A DNA stretch of 64,000 nucleotides from NCBI RefSeq assembly GCF_014196335.1, contig NZ_JACIDM010000003.1, positions 558,001 to 622,000 on the forward strand. The letters run 5' to 3'. Position 1 is the stretch's first letter. The number at the start of each line of letters is the position of its first letter. Below the pieces are notes generated by a model. That model saw only the letters and a program-made list of their open reading frames with translations. It was not told the origin of the DNA and made no database searches. The DNA comes from Brevundimonas lenta (GTDB taxonomy: Bacteria > Pseudomonadota > Alphaproteobacteria > Caulobacterales > Caulobacteraceae). Below are positions 1 through 7,885 of this stretch, one piece after another. The translations under genes and the position numbers were made by a program.

Positions 1-308
1 GCGAGGCCGGCGGCGAGCAGCAGGATCAGGGAGATGAGGATCATCAGGGCGACGTGGCTGGCCTGGAGCGCAGCATAAAGCGTGGGGCCCTCCTCCAGGG
101 TGCGGCCGCGGCGGCGGAACAGCCAGGCGATGAAGCCGGTGGCCACCGTCTCGGACAGGACGGTGACGGCCAGGGCGGCGAGGAACCACCAGGCCAGGCC
201 GCCCTGCTCGCCCCGCCACATCATTTGCGCGAAGTGGAGGAAGTAGGCGCCCCAGACGAGGACGCCGACGATCAGGCTGACCCAGAGGTGCGTCTTGCGC
301 AGGTTCAT
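1..308 (-). CDS. Partial integral membrane protein, unrecognised
   Basis: An open frame starts at ATG 308-306 and runs off the left edge of the window after 102 codons, so only the N-terminal part is visible. The start has a good ribosome site (GAGGAG) a few bases upstream, and the stop of the DUF1697 gene lies 10 bp before it, so the two are probably co-transcribed. The visible part has three hydrophobic stretches: about residues 8-25, 38-62 (around WWFLAALAVTVLSE) and 82-102 (ALMILISLILLLAAGL), separated by a basic loop FRRRGR. This is a small multi-pass inner-membrane protein. I do not recognise the family and infer no function. Confidence 0.75.
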   Translation of the reverse strand, partial: MNLRKTHLWVSLIVGVLVWGAYFLHFAQMMWRGEQGGLAWWFLAALAVTVLSETVATGFIAWLFRRRGRTLEEGPTLYAALQASHVALMILISLILLLAAGL

Positions 309-318
309 GGGCATCTCC

Positions 319-858
319 TCAGGTCTTCAGACCGACCATGTCGGCAAGCTTCAGGACGGTGTTCCAGTTCCGTCCGGTGCCGAGGCCGATGAGGCGCGGC
401 AGCGCCTTCTCCGCCATCTTCGAACGGCCGATGCCGTCGGGGTGCCAGAAGAAGAGGTCGCCGCCGGCGGCCTCGACCTGCTCCTCGCCGGCCGCGAGGG
501 CGCGCAGGGACTCGAGCGCGCCGGGCTTGATCGCGTCCTTCATGATCATGACCAGCAGCTTCGAGCCGTTCTCCGCGGCCTGCTCGGGGAAGGGGTTGGC
601 GGCGATCAGTCCGGCCCATTGTTCGGGGGTGCGGACGACGACCTCGATGCGGCGGCCGAAATGCGCCTCGATGCCGGCCTCCAGCTTTTCGGCGGCGACG
701 TCGGGGGCGGCGTCGCCTTCAACGACGAGGTTGCCGCTGGCCAGCAGGGTGCGGGGGTCGGCGAAGCCGGCTTCAGCGGCGATGGCCTTGAGCTCGGCCA
801 TGGGAACCTTGACCCCGCCGACGTTGACGCCGCGCAGCAGGCAGATGCGATGGGTCAT
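319..858 (-). CDS. DUF1697 family protein
   Basis: This 179-residue protein opens with MTHRICLLRGVNVGG, followed by VPMAEL and a run ending in LLASGNLV. That arrangement is the signature of the DUF1697 family, whose biochemical role is not established. I chose ATG 858 rather than an upstream start because the family motif begins at this methionine and an AGGGAGG ribosome site lies just before it; extra upstream codons would add low-complexity residues unlike the family. It reads leftwards into the membrane-protein gene that follows. It is divergent from the alpha/beta hydrolase at 962. Family assignment is confident, function is not. Confidence 0.85.
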   Translation of the reverse strand: MTHRICLLRGVNVGGVKVPMAELKAIAAEAGFADPRTLLASGNLVVEGDAAPDVAAEKLEAGIEAHFGRRIEVVVRTPEQWAGLIAANPFPEQAAENGSKLLVMIMKDAIKPGALESLRALAAGEEQVEAAGGDLFFWHPDGIGRSKMAEKALPRLIGLGTGRNWNTVLKLADMVGLKT

Positions 859-961
859 GGGGCGGCCTCCCTGGGGTCGAACCTCGCGGCGGGAACCTCC
901 CGCCGGATCATGCTCTCCAAGCCGAAGCACACCCCGCGCATCCTGAGAAGTCGAGGCCGCG

Positions 962-2158
962 ATGCTCCTTCCCTTCTTTGACAACCCCGATCTGGACTTC
1001 GTCGCCCGCACGGCGGTCGGTCACGCCGCCATGGGCACCTCGGACATCGGGCCGGTGCTGGAGACCCTGTCGCGCTGCGCCGACGGCGACCCGACGCGCT
1101 GGCATGACAGCTGGAGCGCGGAGGCCGACCGGTTCCAGGCCGCCGCCGTCGAGGCCCGCGCCGCGGGGCGGATGGCGACCGCGGCCGCGCACTTCCTGTC
1201 CGCCAGCGAGTTCTATGATCAGGCGCTGGCGCAGGTCGACGGCATGCCGGATGCGGACGCCGTACTGCTCCCGACGTTCCGGCTGCACCGGGCGGCATGG
1301 GATGAGTTCGTCGCCGCCTCGGAAGGGCGCCACCTCCCGGTCGACGTTCCGTTCGAAGGTGGTTCGATGCCCGGCTATCTGTTCCGTCCGGATGCGGGCG
1401 GCGGCGCGCGGCCGACGCTGGTGGTCGTCAACGGCAGCGACGGCGCGCTGAGCGGGCTGTGGGCCACGGCGATCCGCCCGGCCCTCGATCGCGGCTGGAA
1501 CGCCTTCGTCTTCGACGGCCCCGGCCAGCAATCGCTGCTGTTCGAGCGCGGTGTGCCGTTCCGCCCCGACTGGGAGGCGGTGCTGACGCCGGTGCTGGAC
1601 ACCCTGGTCGCGCGCGCGGACGTGGATGCCGGCGCCCTGCTCGGCTACGGGATCAGCCAGGGCGGCTACTGGCTGCCGCGTGCGCTGGCGTTCGAGCATC
1701 GGCTGGCGGCGGCGGTGGTCGACGGGGGCGTGGTCGATGTCGCACGACCGTGGAACGCCATCCTGCCGCCGGAGCTGACGGCGATGCTGAAGCCCGGCGA
1801 GCGGGACGCGTTCAACGCCGCCATGGCCGCCGGTCCCTCCGACCCCGAGCGCGAGCGCACCTTCGCCTTCCGCGCCAGGCCGTATGGCGGGGAGACGCCC
1901 TATGACGTGTTCGCCGCGGTGCAGGGCTATGCGCTGGGTGACCTGATCGGGAAGATCGCCACGCCGCTGCTGATCACCGAGGCGGAGGGCGAGCAGTTCT
2001 TTCCGGGACAGTCCCAGGAGCTGTTCGACCAGCTGCCAGGCGAGAAGGAGATCGTGCGGTTCACCCGCGACCAGGGCGCCGATTTCCACTGCCAGCCGAT
2101 GGCCCGCGCGCTGACCGGCCGGGTGGTGACGGACTTCCTGGCCGCCCGCATCGGGTGA
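962..2158 (+). CDS. Alpha/beta hydrolase with N-terminal helical region
   Basis: This 398-residue protein has about 125 N-terminal helical residues and then an alpha/beta-hydrolase core. The nucleophile elbow GYGISQGG places the catalytic serine near residue 232, preceded by the strands PTLVVVNGS and AFVFDGPGQQ. A histidine near residue 376 (DFHCQP) is the likely triad base. The layout resembles the large-substrate hydrolases related to 2,6-dihydropseudooxynicotine hydrolase and FrsA-like esterases. The substrate cannot be told from sequence. There is no signal peptide, so it is probably cytoplasmic. It converges on mutM, with 4 bp between the two stop codons, and looks monocistronic. Confidence 0.85.
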   Translation: MLLPFFDNPDLDFVARTAVGHAAMGTSDIGPVLETLSRCADGDPTRWHDSWSAEADRFQAAAVEARAAGRMATAAAHFLSASEFYDQALAQVDGMPDADAVLLPTFRLHRAAWDEFVAASEGRHLPVDVPFEGGSMPGYLFRPDAGGGARPTLVVVNGSDGALSGLWATAIRPALDRGWNAFVFDGPGQQSLLFERGVPFRPDWEAVLTPVLDTLVARADVDAGALLGYGISQGGYWLPRALAFEHRLAAAVVDGGVVDVARPWNAILPPELTAMLKPGERDAFNAAMAAGPSDPERERTFAFRARPYGGETPYDVFAAVQGYALGDLIGKIATPLLITEAEGEQFFPGQSQELFDQLPGEKEIVRFTRDQGADFHCQPMARALTGRVVTDFLAARIG

Positions 2159-2162
2159 CGGG

Positions 2163-3026
2163 TCAGCGCTTCTGGCAGACGGAGCAGAAGAAGGTCGAGC
2201 GGCCGCCCTGGACGATGCGTTTGACGACGCCGCAGCAGCCGTCGCGGTGGCAGGGCTTTCCTTCGCGGCCGTAGACGTCGAAGCGGTGCTGGAAATAGCC
2301 CTGCCCGCCCTCGGCGTTGGCGAAGTCGCGCAGGGTCGAGCCGCCGGCGGCGATGGCGTCGTCGAGCACGTTGCGGACCTCGGCGGCGAGGACTTCGAGG
2401 CGGGGTTTCGAGACCTTGCCGGCGGCGAGGAGCGGCGAGATGCGGGCGCGGAACAGGGCCTCGCAGACATAGATGTTGCCGAGGCCGGCGACGACACGCT
2501 GGTCCAGCAGCGACACCTTGATGTTCTGCTTCTTGCCCGCGAAGGCCTCGGCCAGGTGGGCGCCGGAGAAGCGGTTGCCGAGCGGCTCGGGACCGAGGCC
2601 GGCGAACCACGGATGGGCGTCGATCTGGTCGGTGGGGATCAGGCCCATGAAACCGAAGCGCCGGGCGTCGGCGAAGCCGATGCGGGTGGTGGTTCCGTTC
2701 TTCAGGGCGCCGAGGCTGACATGCTCGTGCTTGCCGACGGCGGGGGCGTTCTCCTCGAACTCGCCGACCTGCTCGCCGTCGAGGGTGAAGCGGCCGGTCA
2801 TGCCGAGGTGGGTCACCCAGGTCTCGCCGGTCGACAGGGGCATGAGCAGGTATTTGGCGCGGCGGTCGATGCGCTCGACGGTCGCGCCCTCCAGCCGGTC
2901 CGGGAAGCGGTCAGGGAAGGGGAAGCGCAGGTCTGGGCGGTTCTGGCGCACGCGGGTCAGGCGCGCGCCCTCCAGCACCGGCTGGAGACCGCGCCGGACG
3001 GTTTCGACCTCGGGAAGCTCGGGCAT
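2163..3026 (-). CDS. mutM: Formamidopyrimidine-DNA glycosylase (Fpg/MutM)
   Basis: This base-excision enzyme removes 8-oxoguanine and ring-opened purines and nicks the abasic site. The 287-residue protein begins MPELPEVETVRRGL, so the catalytic Pro2 and Glu3 are present. Lys near residue 60 (RAKYLL) and the central helix-two-turn-helix region (VAGLGNIYVCEALF) are conserved. The C-terminus ends in a zinc finger with paired cysteines (CHRDGCC ... FCSVC). Length is normal for the family, at roughly 270-290 residues. Its start lies 10 bp after the stop of the cytochrome gene upstream, so the two are probably co-transcribed. Assignment is secure. Confidence 0.97.
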   Translation of the reverse strand: MPELPEVETVRRGLQPVLEGARLTRVRQNRPDLRFPFPDRFPDRLEGATVERIDRRAKYLLMPLSTGETWVTHLGMTGRFTLDGEQVGEFEENAPAVGKHEHVSLGALKNGTTTRIGFADARRFGFMGLIPTDQIDAHPWFAGLGPEPLGNRFSGAHLAEAFAGKKQNIKVSLLDQRVVAGLGNIYVCEALFRARISPLLAAGKVSKPRLEVLAAEVRNVLDDAIAAGGSTLRDFANAEGGQGYFQHRFDVYGREGKPCHRDGCCGVVKRIVQGGRSTFFCSVCQKR

Positions 3027-3036
3027 GGGTAGGCGG

Positions 3037-3486
3037 CTACTCGCGATAGACGTCGTGGCAGGACTGGCAGGTGGCGCGGACCTCGGTCCATTGCGCGGCG
3101 AAGGCGGCGGCGTCCTCGCCCTGCGACAGCTCCGACAGGCGGTCGGCGGCGGCGGCGTAGGCGGCGGCCTTCTCCTCGAAGCCGGCGCGGTCGGTCCAGA
3201 CGCCGGACAGGGCCTTGGTCGGCACGCCGGCTTCGGGGCCGGAGCCGACGGGGAACATGCCGGACAGGGCGTGGGCCCAGCGGGACAGGGCGCGGGTGTT
3301 GAAGCGCTGGTTCTGGAGCGGCTGGTTGGCGTCGATACCGGCCTTGATCGCGCCCATGGTGACGCCGGACATCATCAGCGCCGCCTGACGGGCGCGCACG
3401 ATGTCGGCCGAGCCCTCGCCCTGGGCGTTGGCGGCGCCGCCGATGCAGAGCAGGCCGATCACGGCCCCGATCATGATCCGTCGCAT
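3037..3486 (-). CDS. Cytochrome c'-like (class II) periplasmic protein
   Basis: The 149-residue product begins MRRIMIGAVIGLLCIGGAANAQ, a typical Sec signal peptide with cleavage expected near residue 22. The rest is helical, and a heme-binding CQSCH motif sits at the extreme C-terminus (about residues 140-144). That matches class II cytochromes c (c' or c556), four-helix-bundle proteins. I chose ATG 3486 because it starts the signal peptide and has GGAGAGGG upstream; the open frame continues further upstream without family features. It precedes mutM by 10 bp. Its electron-transfer or gas-binding partner is not visible here. Confidence 0.85.
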   Translation of the reverse strand: MRRIMIGAVIGLLCIGGAANAQGEGSADIVRARQAALMMSGVTMGAIKAGIDANQPLQNQRFNTRALSRWAHALSGMFPVGSGPEAGVPTKALSGVWTDRAGFEEKAAAYAAAADRLSELSQGEDAAAFAAQWTEVRATCQSCHDVYRE

Positions 3487-3611
3487 GTCGATCCCTCTCC
3501 GTCCGACGGCGACGCTCGACCCGCGAACGGGCGGTGTCAATGCGGACAGGGCCTCTAGGCGCCCGGCGCATTTCCGGCTTAGGTCCCGCCAACAACGGGA
3601 GAGGGGCCGCC

Positions 3612-5672
3612 ATGACGGATGCCGCCGCGCAAAAGCCGACAACCGGCAAGCGCATCGAACTGACGCTTCGCGCACTGGTGCTGGGCTGTTTGCTGGCCGT
3701 GGTGTTCACCGCCGCCAACACCTACCTGGGCCTGCTGGTCGGCCTGACCTTCGCCTCGGCCATTCCGGCGGCGGTGATCTCGATGGCGATCCTGCGGGCG
3801 TTCCGCACCTCGACCATCTGGGAGAACATGACCGTCCAGACCGTGGCCTCGGTCGGCGGGGCCATGAGCTCGATCATCTTCGTCCTGCCGGGCCTGGTGA
3901 TGATCGGCTGGTGGATGGAGTTCCCGTTCTGGCAGTCGGTGCTGATCTGCGTCTTCGGCGGCGTGCTGGGGGTCACCTTCTCGATCCCGCTGCGCCGGGC
4001 GCTGGTGACCGGAAGCGACCTGCCCTACCCGGAAGGCGTCGCCGCCGCCGAGGTGCTGAAGGTCGGTTCGCGCGGAGCCGAACAGACCGAGAGCGCGGTG
4101 CGCGAGAACAAGGCCGGCCTGTGGGTGGTGGTGTTCGGCTCGATCGTCTCGGCGGGCTACGCCCTGCTGGTCGCCGGGCGCGTGTTCGCCGGCGAGGCCG
4201 CGAAATTCATCAAGCTGCCGGCGTCGCTGGGCGCCGGCGCGACGGGCATCGGCTTCAGCATGCAGTTCGCCCTGCTGGGCGCGGGACACCTGATCGGCCT
4301 GACCGTCGGCCTGGCGCAGCTGTTCGGCCTGATCCTGGCGTGGTGCATCGCGGTGCCGGTGCTGACCTCTCCGGATACGGTCGCCTGGCTGACCGCGCAC
4401 AACATTCCTTCGCTCGCCGGAACCATGGCGGCGGGCGCGCCGGTCGAGGAGCTGGCCACCAACGTCTGGCGCAATGAAGTGCGCTTCATGGGCGCCGGCG
4501 TCATCGGCGTGGCCGCGATCTGGACCCTGCTGAAGCTGGCCGGCCCGCTGGTCGGCGGCCTGTCCTCGGCGCTGGCCGCCCAGGCCCGTCGCAAGAGCGG
4601 CGAAGTGCTGGCGCGGACCGAACAGGACATTCCGATCGGCATCGTCGGCATGCTGTCGCTGGCCTGCCTGGTCGGCATCGCAGCCCTGCTGGCCTGGTTC
4701 GCGCAAGCCGCGCCCGCGCTGGCCGGATCGACGGGCATGCTGGTCGTCGGCGGCCTGGTCTATGTGGTGCTGATCGGCTTCGCCGTCGCCGCCATCTGCG
4801 GCTACATGGCCGGCCTGATCGGCTCGTCGAACAGTCCGGTGTCGGGCGTCGGCATCCTGGCGATCGTCATCGCCTCGCTGCTGATGCTGGGCGTCATGGC
4901 CATCGCGGGCGTGCCGGCGGATCCGTCGATCATCGCCTTCGCCCTGATCGTGACCTCGGTCGTCTTCGCCGTGGCGGTCATCGCCAACGACAACCTGCAG
5001 GACCTCAAGACCGGCCAGCTGGTCGAAGCCACCCCGTGGCGTCAGCAGACCGCGCTGATCGTCGGCGTCGGCGCCGGCGCGCTGGTCATTCCCTTCATCC
5101 TGAACCTGCTCAACCAGGCCTTCGGCTTCGAAGGCGGACCGCCCGCCATCGTCGAGGGCGCCGAGCCGCTGGCTGCGCCGCAGGCGACGCTGATCTCGGC
5201 CCTGGCCCGCGGCGTCATCGGCGGCGACCTGCGCTGGGACCTGATCGGGGTCGGTGCGGTGATCGGCGTGGTGATCATCATTCTGGACGTGGTTCTGAGC
5301 CGCGCCACGAAGGGCAAGATCAAGCTGCCGCCGCTGGCGGTGGGGATCGGCTTCTACCTGCCGGCGGCGGTGACCACGATGCTGGTGGTCGGCGCGGTGT
5401 GCGGCTGGATCTACGAGAAGGCGATCGCCAAGACCCGCTTCGTCGACGTGGGCCGCCGCATGGGCGTGCTGCTGGCCTCGGGCCTGATCGTCGGCGAGAG
5501 CCTGTTCGGGGTGTTCACCGCCGGGGTCATCGTGGCCACGCGCAACGACGCGCCGTTCGCCATGCTGCCGGAAGGCTCGGCCTGGCCGGCCATGCTGGCC
5601 GGGATCGTCGCCTTCGCGGGCCTGACCTTCCTGCTCTACAGCTGGATCATCCGTCAGTCGGCCAAGGTCTGA
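3612..5672 (+). CDS. OPT family oligopeptide/metal-chelate transporter
   Basis: The 686-residue protein is built almost wholly of hydrophobic helices (roughly 14-16). It carries the GLLVGLTFASAIPAAVIS segment near the N-terminus and further conserved stretches such as DLPYPEGVAAAEVLK and GLIGSSNSPVSGVG. These are hallmarks of the bacterial oligopeptide transporter (OPT) family, proton-coupled symporters for small peptides or metal-siderophore complexes. The ATG at 3612 is preceded by GGGAGAGGGG and gives a normal N-terminus. It is divergent from the cytochrome gene across a 125-bp gap. The YeiH-type gene follows 34 bp downstream and may share its transcript. The substrate is unknown. Confidence 0.9.
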   Translation: MTDAAAQKPTTGKRIELTLRALVLGCLLAVVFTAANTYLGLLVGLTFASAIPAAVISMAILRAFRTSTIWENMTVQTVASVGGAMSSIIFVLPGLVMIGWWMEFPFWQSVLICVFGGVLGVTFSIPLRRALVTGSDLPYPEGVAAAEVLKVGSRGAEQTESAVRENKAGLWVVVFGSIVSAGYALLVAGRVFAGEAAKFIKLPASLGAGATGIGFSMQFALLGAGHLIGLTVGLAQLFGLILAWCIAVPVLTSPDTVAWLTAHNIPSLAGTMAAGAPVEELATNVWRNEVRFMGAGVIGVAAIWTLLKLAGPLVGGLSSALAAQARRKSGEVLARTEQDIPIGIVGMLSLACLVGIAALLAWFAQAAPALAGSTGMLVVGGLVYVVLIGFAVAAICGYMAGLIGSSNSPVSGVGILAIVIASLLMLGVMAIAGVPADPSIIAFALIVTSVVFAVAVIANDNLQDLKTGQLVEATPWRQQTALIVGVGAGALVIPFILNLLNQAFGFEGGPPAIVEGAEPLAAPQATLISALARGVIGGDLRWDLIGVGAVIGVVIIILDVVLSRATKGKIKLPPLAVGIGFYLPAAVTTMLVVGAVCGWIYEKAIAKTRFVDVGRRMGVLLASGLIVGESLFGVFTAGVIVATRNDAPFAMLPEGSAWPAMLAGIVAFAGLTFLLYSWIIRQSAKV

Positions 5673-5706
5673 TCGCCATCCCCGATCGCGTGATGAGCGC
5701 CCGTCC

Positions 5707-6744
5707 GTGAGGCCCGAACCTTCACGCGCCTCGGCCGGGGTGCTGCGCTTCCTGCCGGGGATCGCGCTGAGCGCCCTCGTGGGCGGGGCGGCGTGGACGG
5801 TGGCGAGGGCAGAAGCGACGCTGTTCGGACAGGCGTGGATCGAGGGCCTGGTGCTGGCCATCCTGATCGGCGCGGCGCTGCGGCTGGTGTGGACGCCGTC
5901 CGACGTCTGGCTGCCGGGCATCCGGTTCAGCGCGCGGACCCTGCTGGAGATCGCCGTGGCCCTGCTGGGCGCGACGGTCAGCGGCGCGGCCGTGGTGGCG
6001 CTGGGGCCGTGGATGCTGCTGGCCATCGTGGCCGTGGTGGTGCTGGCGATTGTCGGAGGGTTCGCCCTGGGACGCGCGTTCGGCCTGCCGCCGGCGATGG
6101 CGCTGCTGGTGGCGTGCGGCAATGCGATCTGCGGCAACTCGGCCATCGCGGCGATCGCGCCGGTGATCGACGCCGACGGCGACGACGTGGCCGCGGCGAT
6201 CGGCTTCACCGCCGTACTGGGCATCGCCGTGGTGCTGCTGGTGCCGGCGGTGGCGGCGCTGCTGGGGTTCGACGCGGTGAAGACCGGGGCGCTGGCGGGG
6301 CTGACGGTCTATGCCGTGCCGCAGGTGCTGGCGGCCGCGGCGCCGGCGGGCGCGCTGGCGATCCAGACGGGCGCGGTGGTCAAGCTGGTGCGGGTGCTGA
6401 TGCTGGGGCCGGTGTGTCTGGTGCTGGCTCTGATGAAGTCGAACCGGCCGGGCGCGACAGGGCCGAAGCGGCCGTCGCTGCATCAGATGGCGCCATGGTT
6501 CATCCTGGTCTTCCTGGCGCTGATGGGGCTGAGGTCGCTGGGCGCCATTCCGGAGGTGCTGCTGCCGCCGATCGGGACGACGGTGACTGTGCTGACCCTG
6601 ATCGCCATGGCGGCGCTGGGCCTGGGCGTCGATCCGCGGGCGGTGATGAAGGCGGGGCCGCGGGTCGCGGCGACCGCCGCCCTGTCGGCGCTGATGATCG
6701 GCGTGCTGGCCCTGGGAGCGATCGCGGTGCTGGCTACGCTTTGA
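5707..6744 (+). CDS. YeiH/UPF0324 family putative sulfate exporter-type membrane protein
   Basis: The 345-residue protein has about ten membrane helices. Its conserved core reads ISF-type ARTLLEIAVALLGATVS, then VACGNAICGNSAIAAIAPVI, which is the diagnostic GNAICGNSAI motif of the UPF0324/YeiH family. Members are annotated as putative sulfate exporters, but transport activity is not well established. The start is a GTG at 5707, chosen because the first transmembrane segment follows directly. It lies 34 bp after the OPT transporter on the same strand. Its last 11 bp overlap the end of the convergent glycosyltransferase gene. Confidence 0.88.
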   Translation: MRPEPSRASAGVLRFLPGIALSALVGGAAWTVARAEATLFGQAWIEGLVLAILIGAALRLVWTPSDVWLPGIRFSARTLLEIAVALLGATVSGAAVVALGPWMLLAIVAVVVLAIVGGFALGRAFGLPPAMALLVACGNAICGNSAIAAIAPVIDADGDDVAAAIGFTAVLGIAVVLLVPAVAALLGFDAVKTGALAGLTVYAVPQVLAAAAPAGALAIQTGAVVKLVRVLMLGPVCLVLALMKSNRPGATGPKRPSLHQMAPWFILVFLALMGLRSLGAIPEVLLPPIGTTVTVLTLIAMAALGLGVDPRAVMKAGPRVAATAALSALMIGVLALGAIAVLATL

Positions 6745-7744
6745 GCGAGGCGAGGACGCGGGACGGCTGCAGCACCCGCTCCAGCGCGCCGGCGGCCAGC
6801 AGGCGGTCGACCGCGGCCGCGTCCCTGATGGCCACCCGCGACCAGTAGAAATCCCGCGCCCTGTCGTCGTCGCCGGACAGCACCGCGTCGCGGGCCTGGA
6901 GATGGAACGGGCCGATGGAGGCGACGATGTCGTACTGGCCCCACCACTGATCGGGGAAGGCGCCCAGCAGCTCGTATTTGGCGCGGAAGGCATCGTAGCC
7001 GCAGCAGGCGTAGTGCAGGATCGAGGCGCGGTTGCTGACCACGCGACGCGCGGGGCGGGCGGGATCGTCGAAATCGTGGACGCCCATCGGCTCGAGCCCC
7101 GGGACGTCCAGCCGCACCGCAGCCTTGCCGTTGGTGTAGAGATTGAAGAGCGCCTCGCGGAAGCGCGGCACGCCGGCCAGCGCCGCCTGCAGGACGGCGG
7201 GCCGGGGGCTGGCGTTGAGGCGCGGGAGCGGGACCTTGAACAGGGTCACCTGCGCCATCGGATCGCTGAACGCCTCCTGCTCGGGCAGGGCTTCGTGGTT
7301 GGGATAGATGACCACGTCCGCCGCCAGGTTCGAGAGCTGGCGGAAATGGGCGTCGGCCCGCTGGTCGCCGGGGAAGAAGAGCTCGTCCACATCGATATGG
7401 AGAAGCCAGGCGCAGCCGTCGGCACGCGCCCATTGCATCGCCATGGCGGCGTTGAGGACCTGGCGGGCCATGACCTCCTGATCGATGGAGGCGGCGACGG
7501 AGGCATGGACGGGCAGTTGCGACCAGGCTTCGCGCAGCGCCGGGTCATGACGAACGACGGTGACGCCCGGAATATCGGCCACCCGATCGGCGTCCGGATC
7601 GGCCGGATCGTCGAACACCAGATAGATCCGCGCGAAGCCGATCGTGCGGTGCCAGGCGATGAAGGAATCCAGCAACGGCCCCGCGTTGCGGAGCGTCGTC
7701 ACGATGGCTGGACCCGCGGGCGGGCGCTGCGCTTCCCCGATCAT
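6734..7744 (-). CDS. Glycosyltransferase family 2-like protein
   Basis: The 336-residue protein starts PAIVTTLRNAGPLLDSFIAWH, then YLVFDDPADPDAD. Residues 116-124 read HIDVDELFF, a DxD-type nucleotide-sugar/metal motif. This order is typical of the Glyco_tranf_2_4 group (and of GT92-like enzymes): soluble, family 2-fold transferases often found in polysaccharide loci. There is no membrane anchor. It stands alone, divergent from typA and convergent with the YeiH-type gene, with an 11-bp overlap at the 3' ends. Acceptor and donor sugars cannot be predicted. Confidence 0.8.
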   Translation of the reverse strand: MIGEAQRPPAGPAIVTTLRNAGPLLDSFIAWHRTIGFARIYLVFDDPADPDADRVADIPGVTVVRHDPALREAWSQLPVHASVAASIDQEVMARQVLNAAMAMQWARADGCAWLLHIDVDELFFPGDQRADAHFRQLSNLAADVVIYPNHEALPEQEAFSDPMAQVTLFKVPLPRLNASPRPAVLQAALAGVPRFREALFNLYTNGKAAVRLDVPGLEPMGVHDFDDPARPARRVVSNRASILHYACCGYDAFRAKYELLGAFPDQWWGQYDIVASIGPFHLQARDAVLSGDDDRARDFYWSRVAIRDAAAVDRLLAAGALERVLQPSRVLASLKA

Positions 7745-7885
7745 CAGCGTGTCTTACCTGACAGACCGGGGCGGGCAATGGCGGGGTGGTGCGGTTCCTG
7801 CTGGTGTTTGCAGGTGCGAACCTATAATAGGCCCGCGCTCCCCTTATCCCGCCTCAGGAACGCGGCACGCGCCGCGCCATTCGTC

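Noticed and set aside
3579..6224. An 881-codon open frame on the minus strand opposite the OPT transporter
   Set aside because: It is a GC-driven antisense frame: low-complexity His/Asp/Gln/Arg-rich text, no domain, and it lies wholly over well-conserved transporter and YeiH-type codons.
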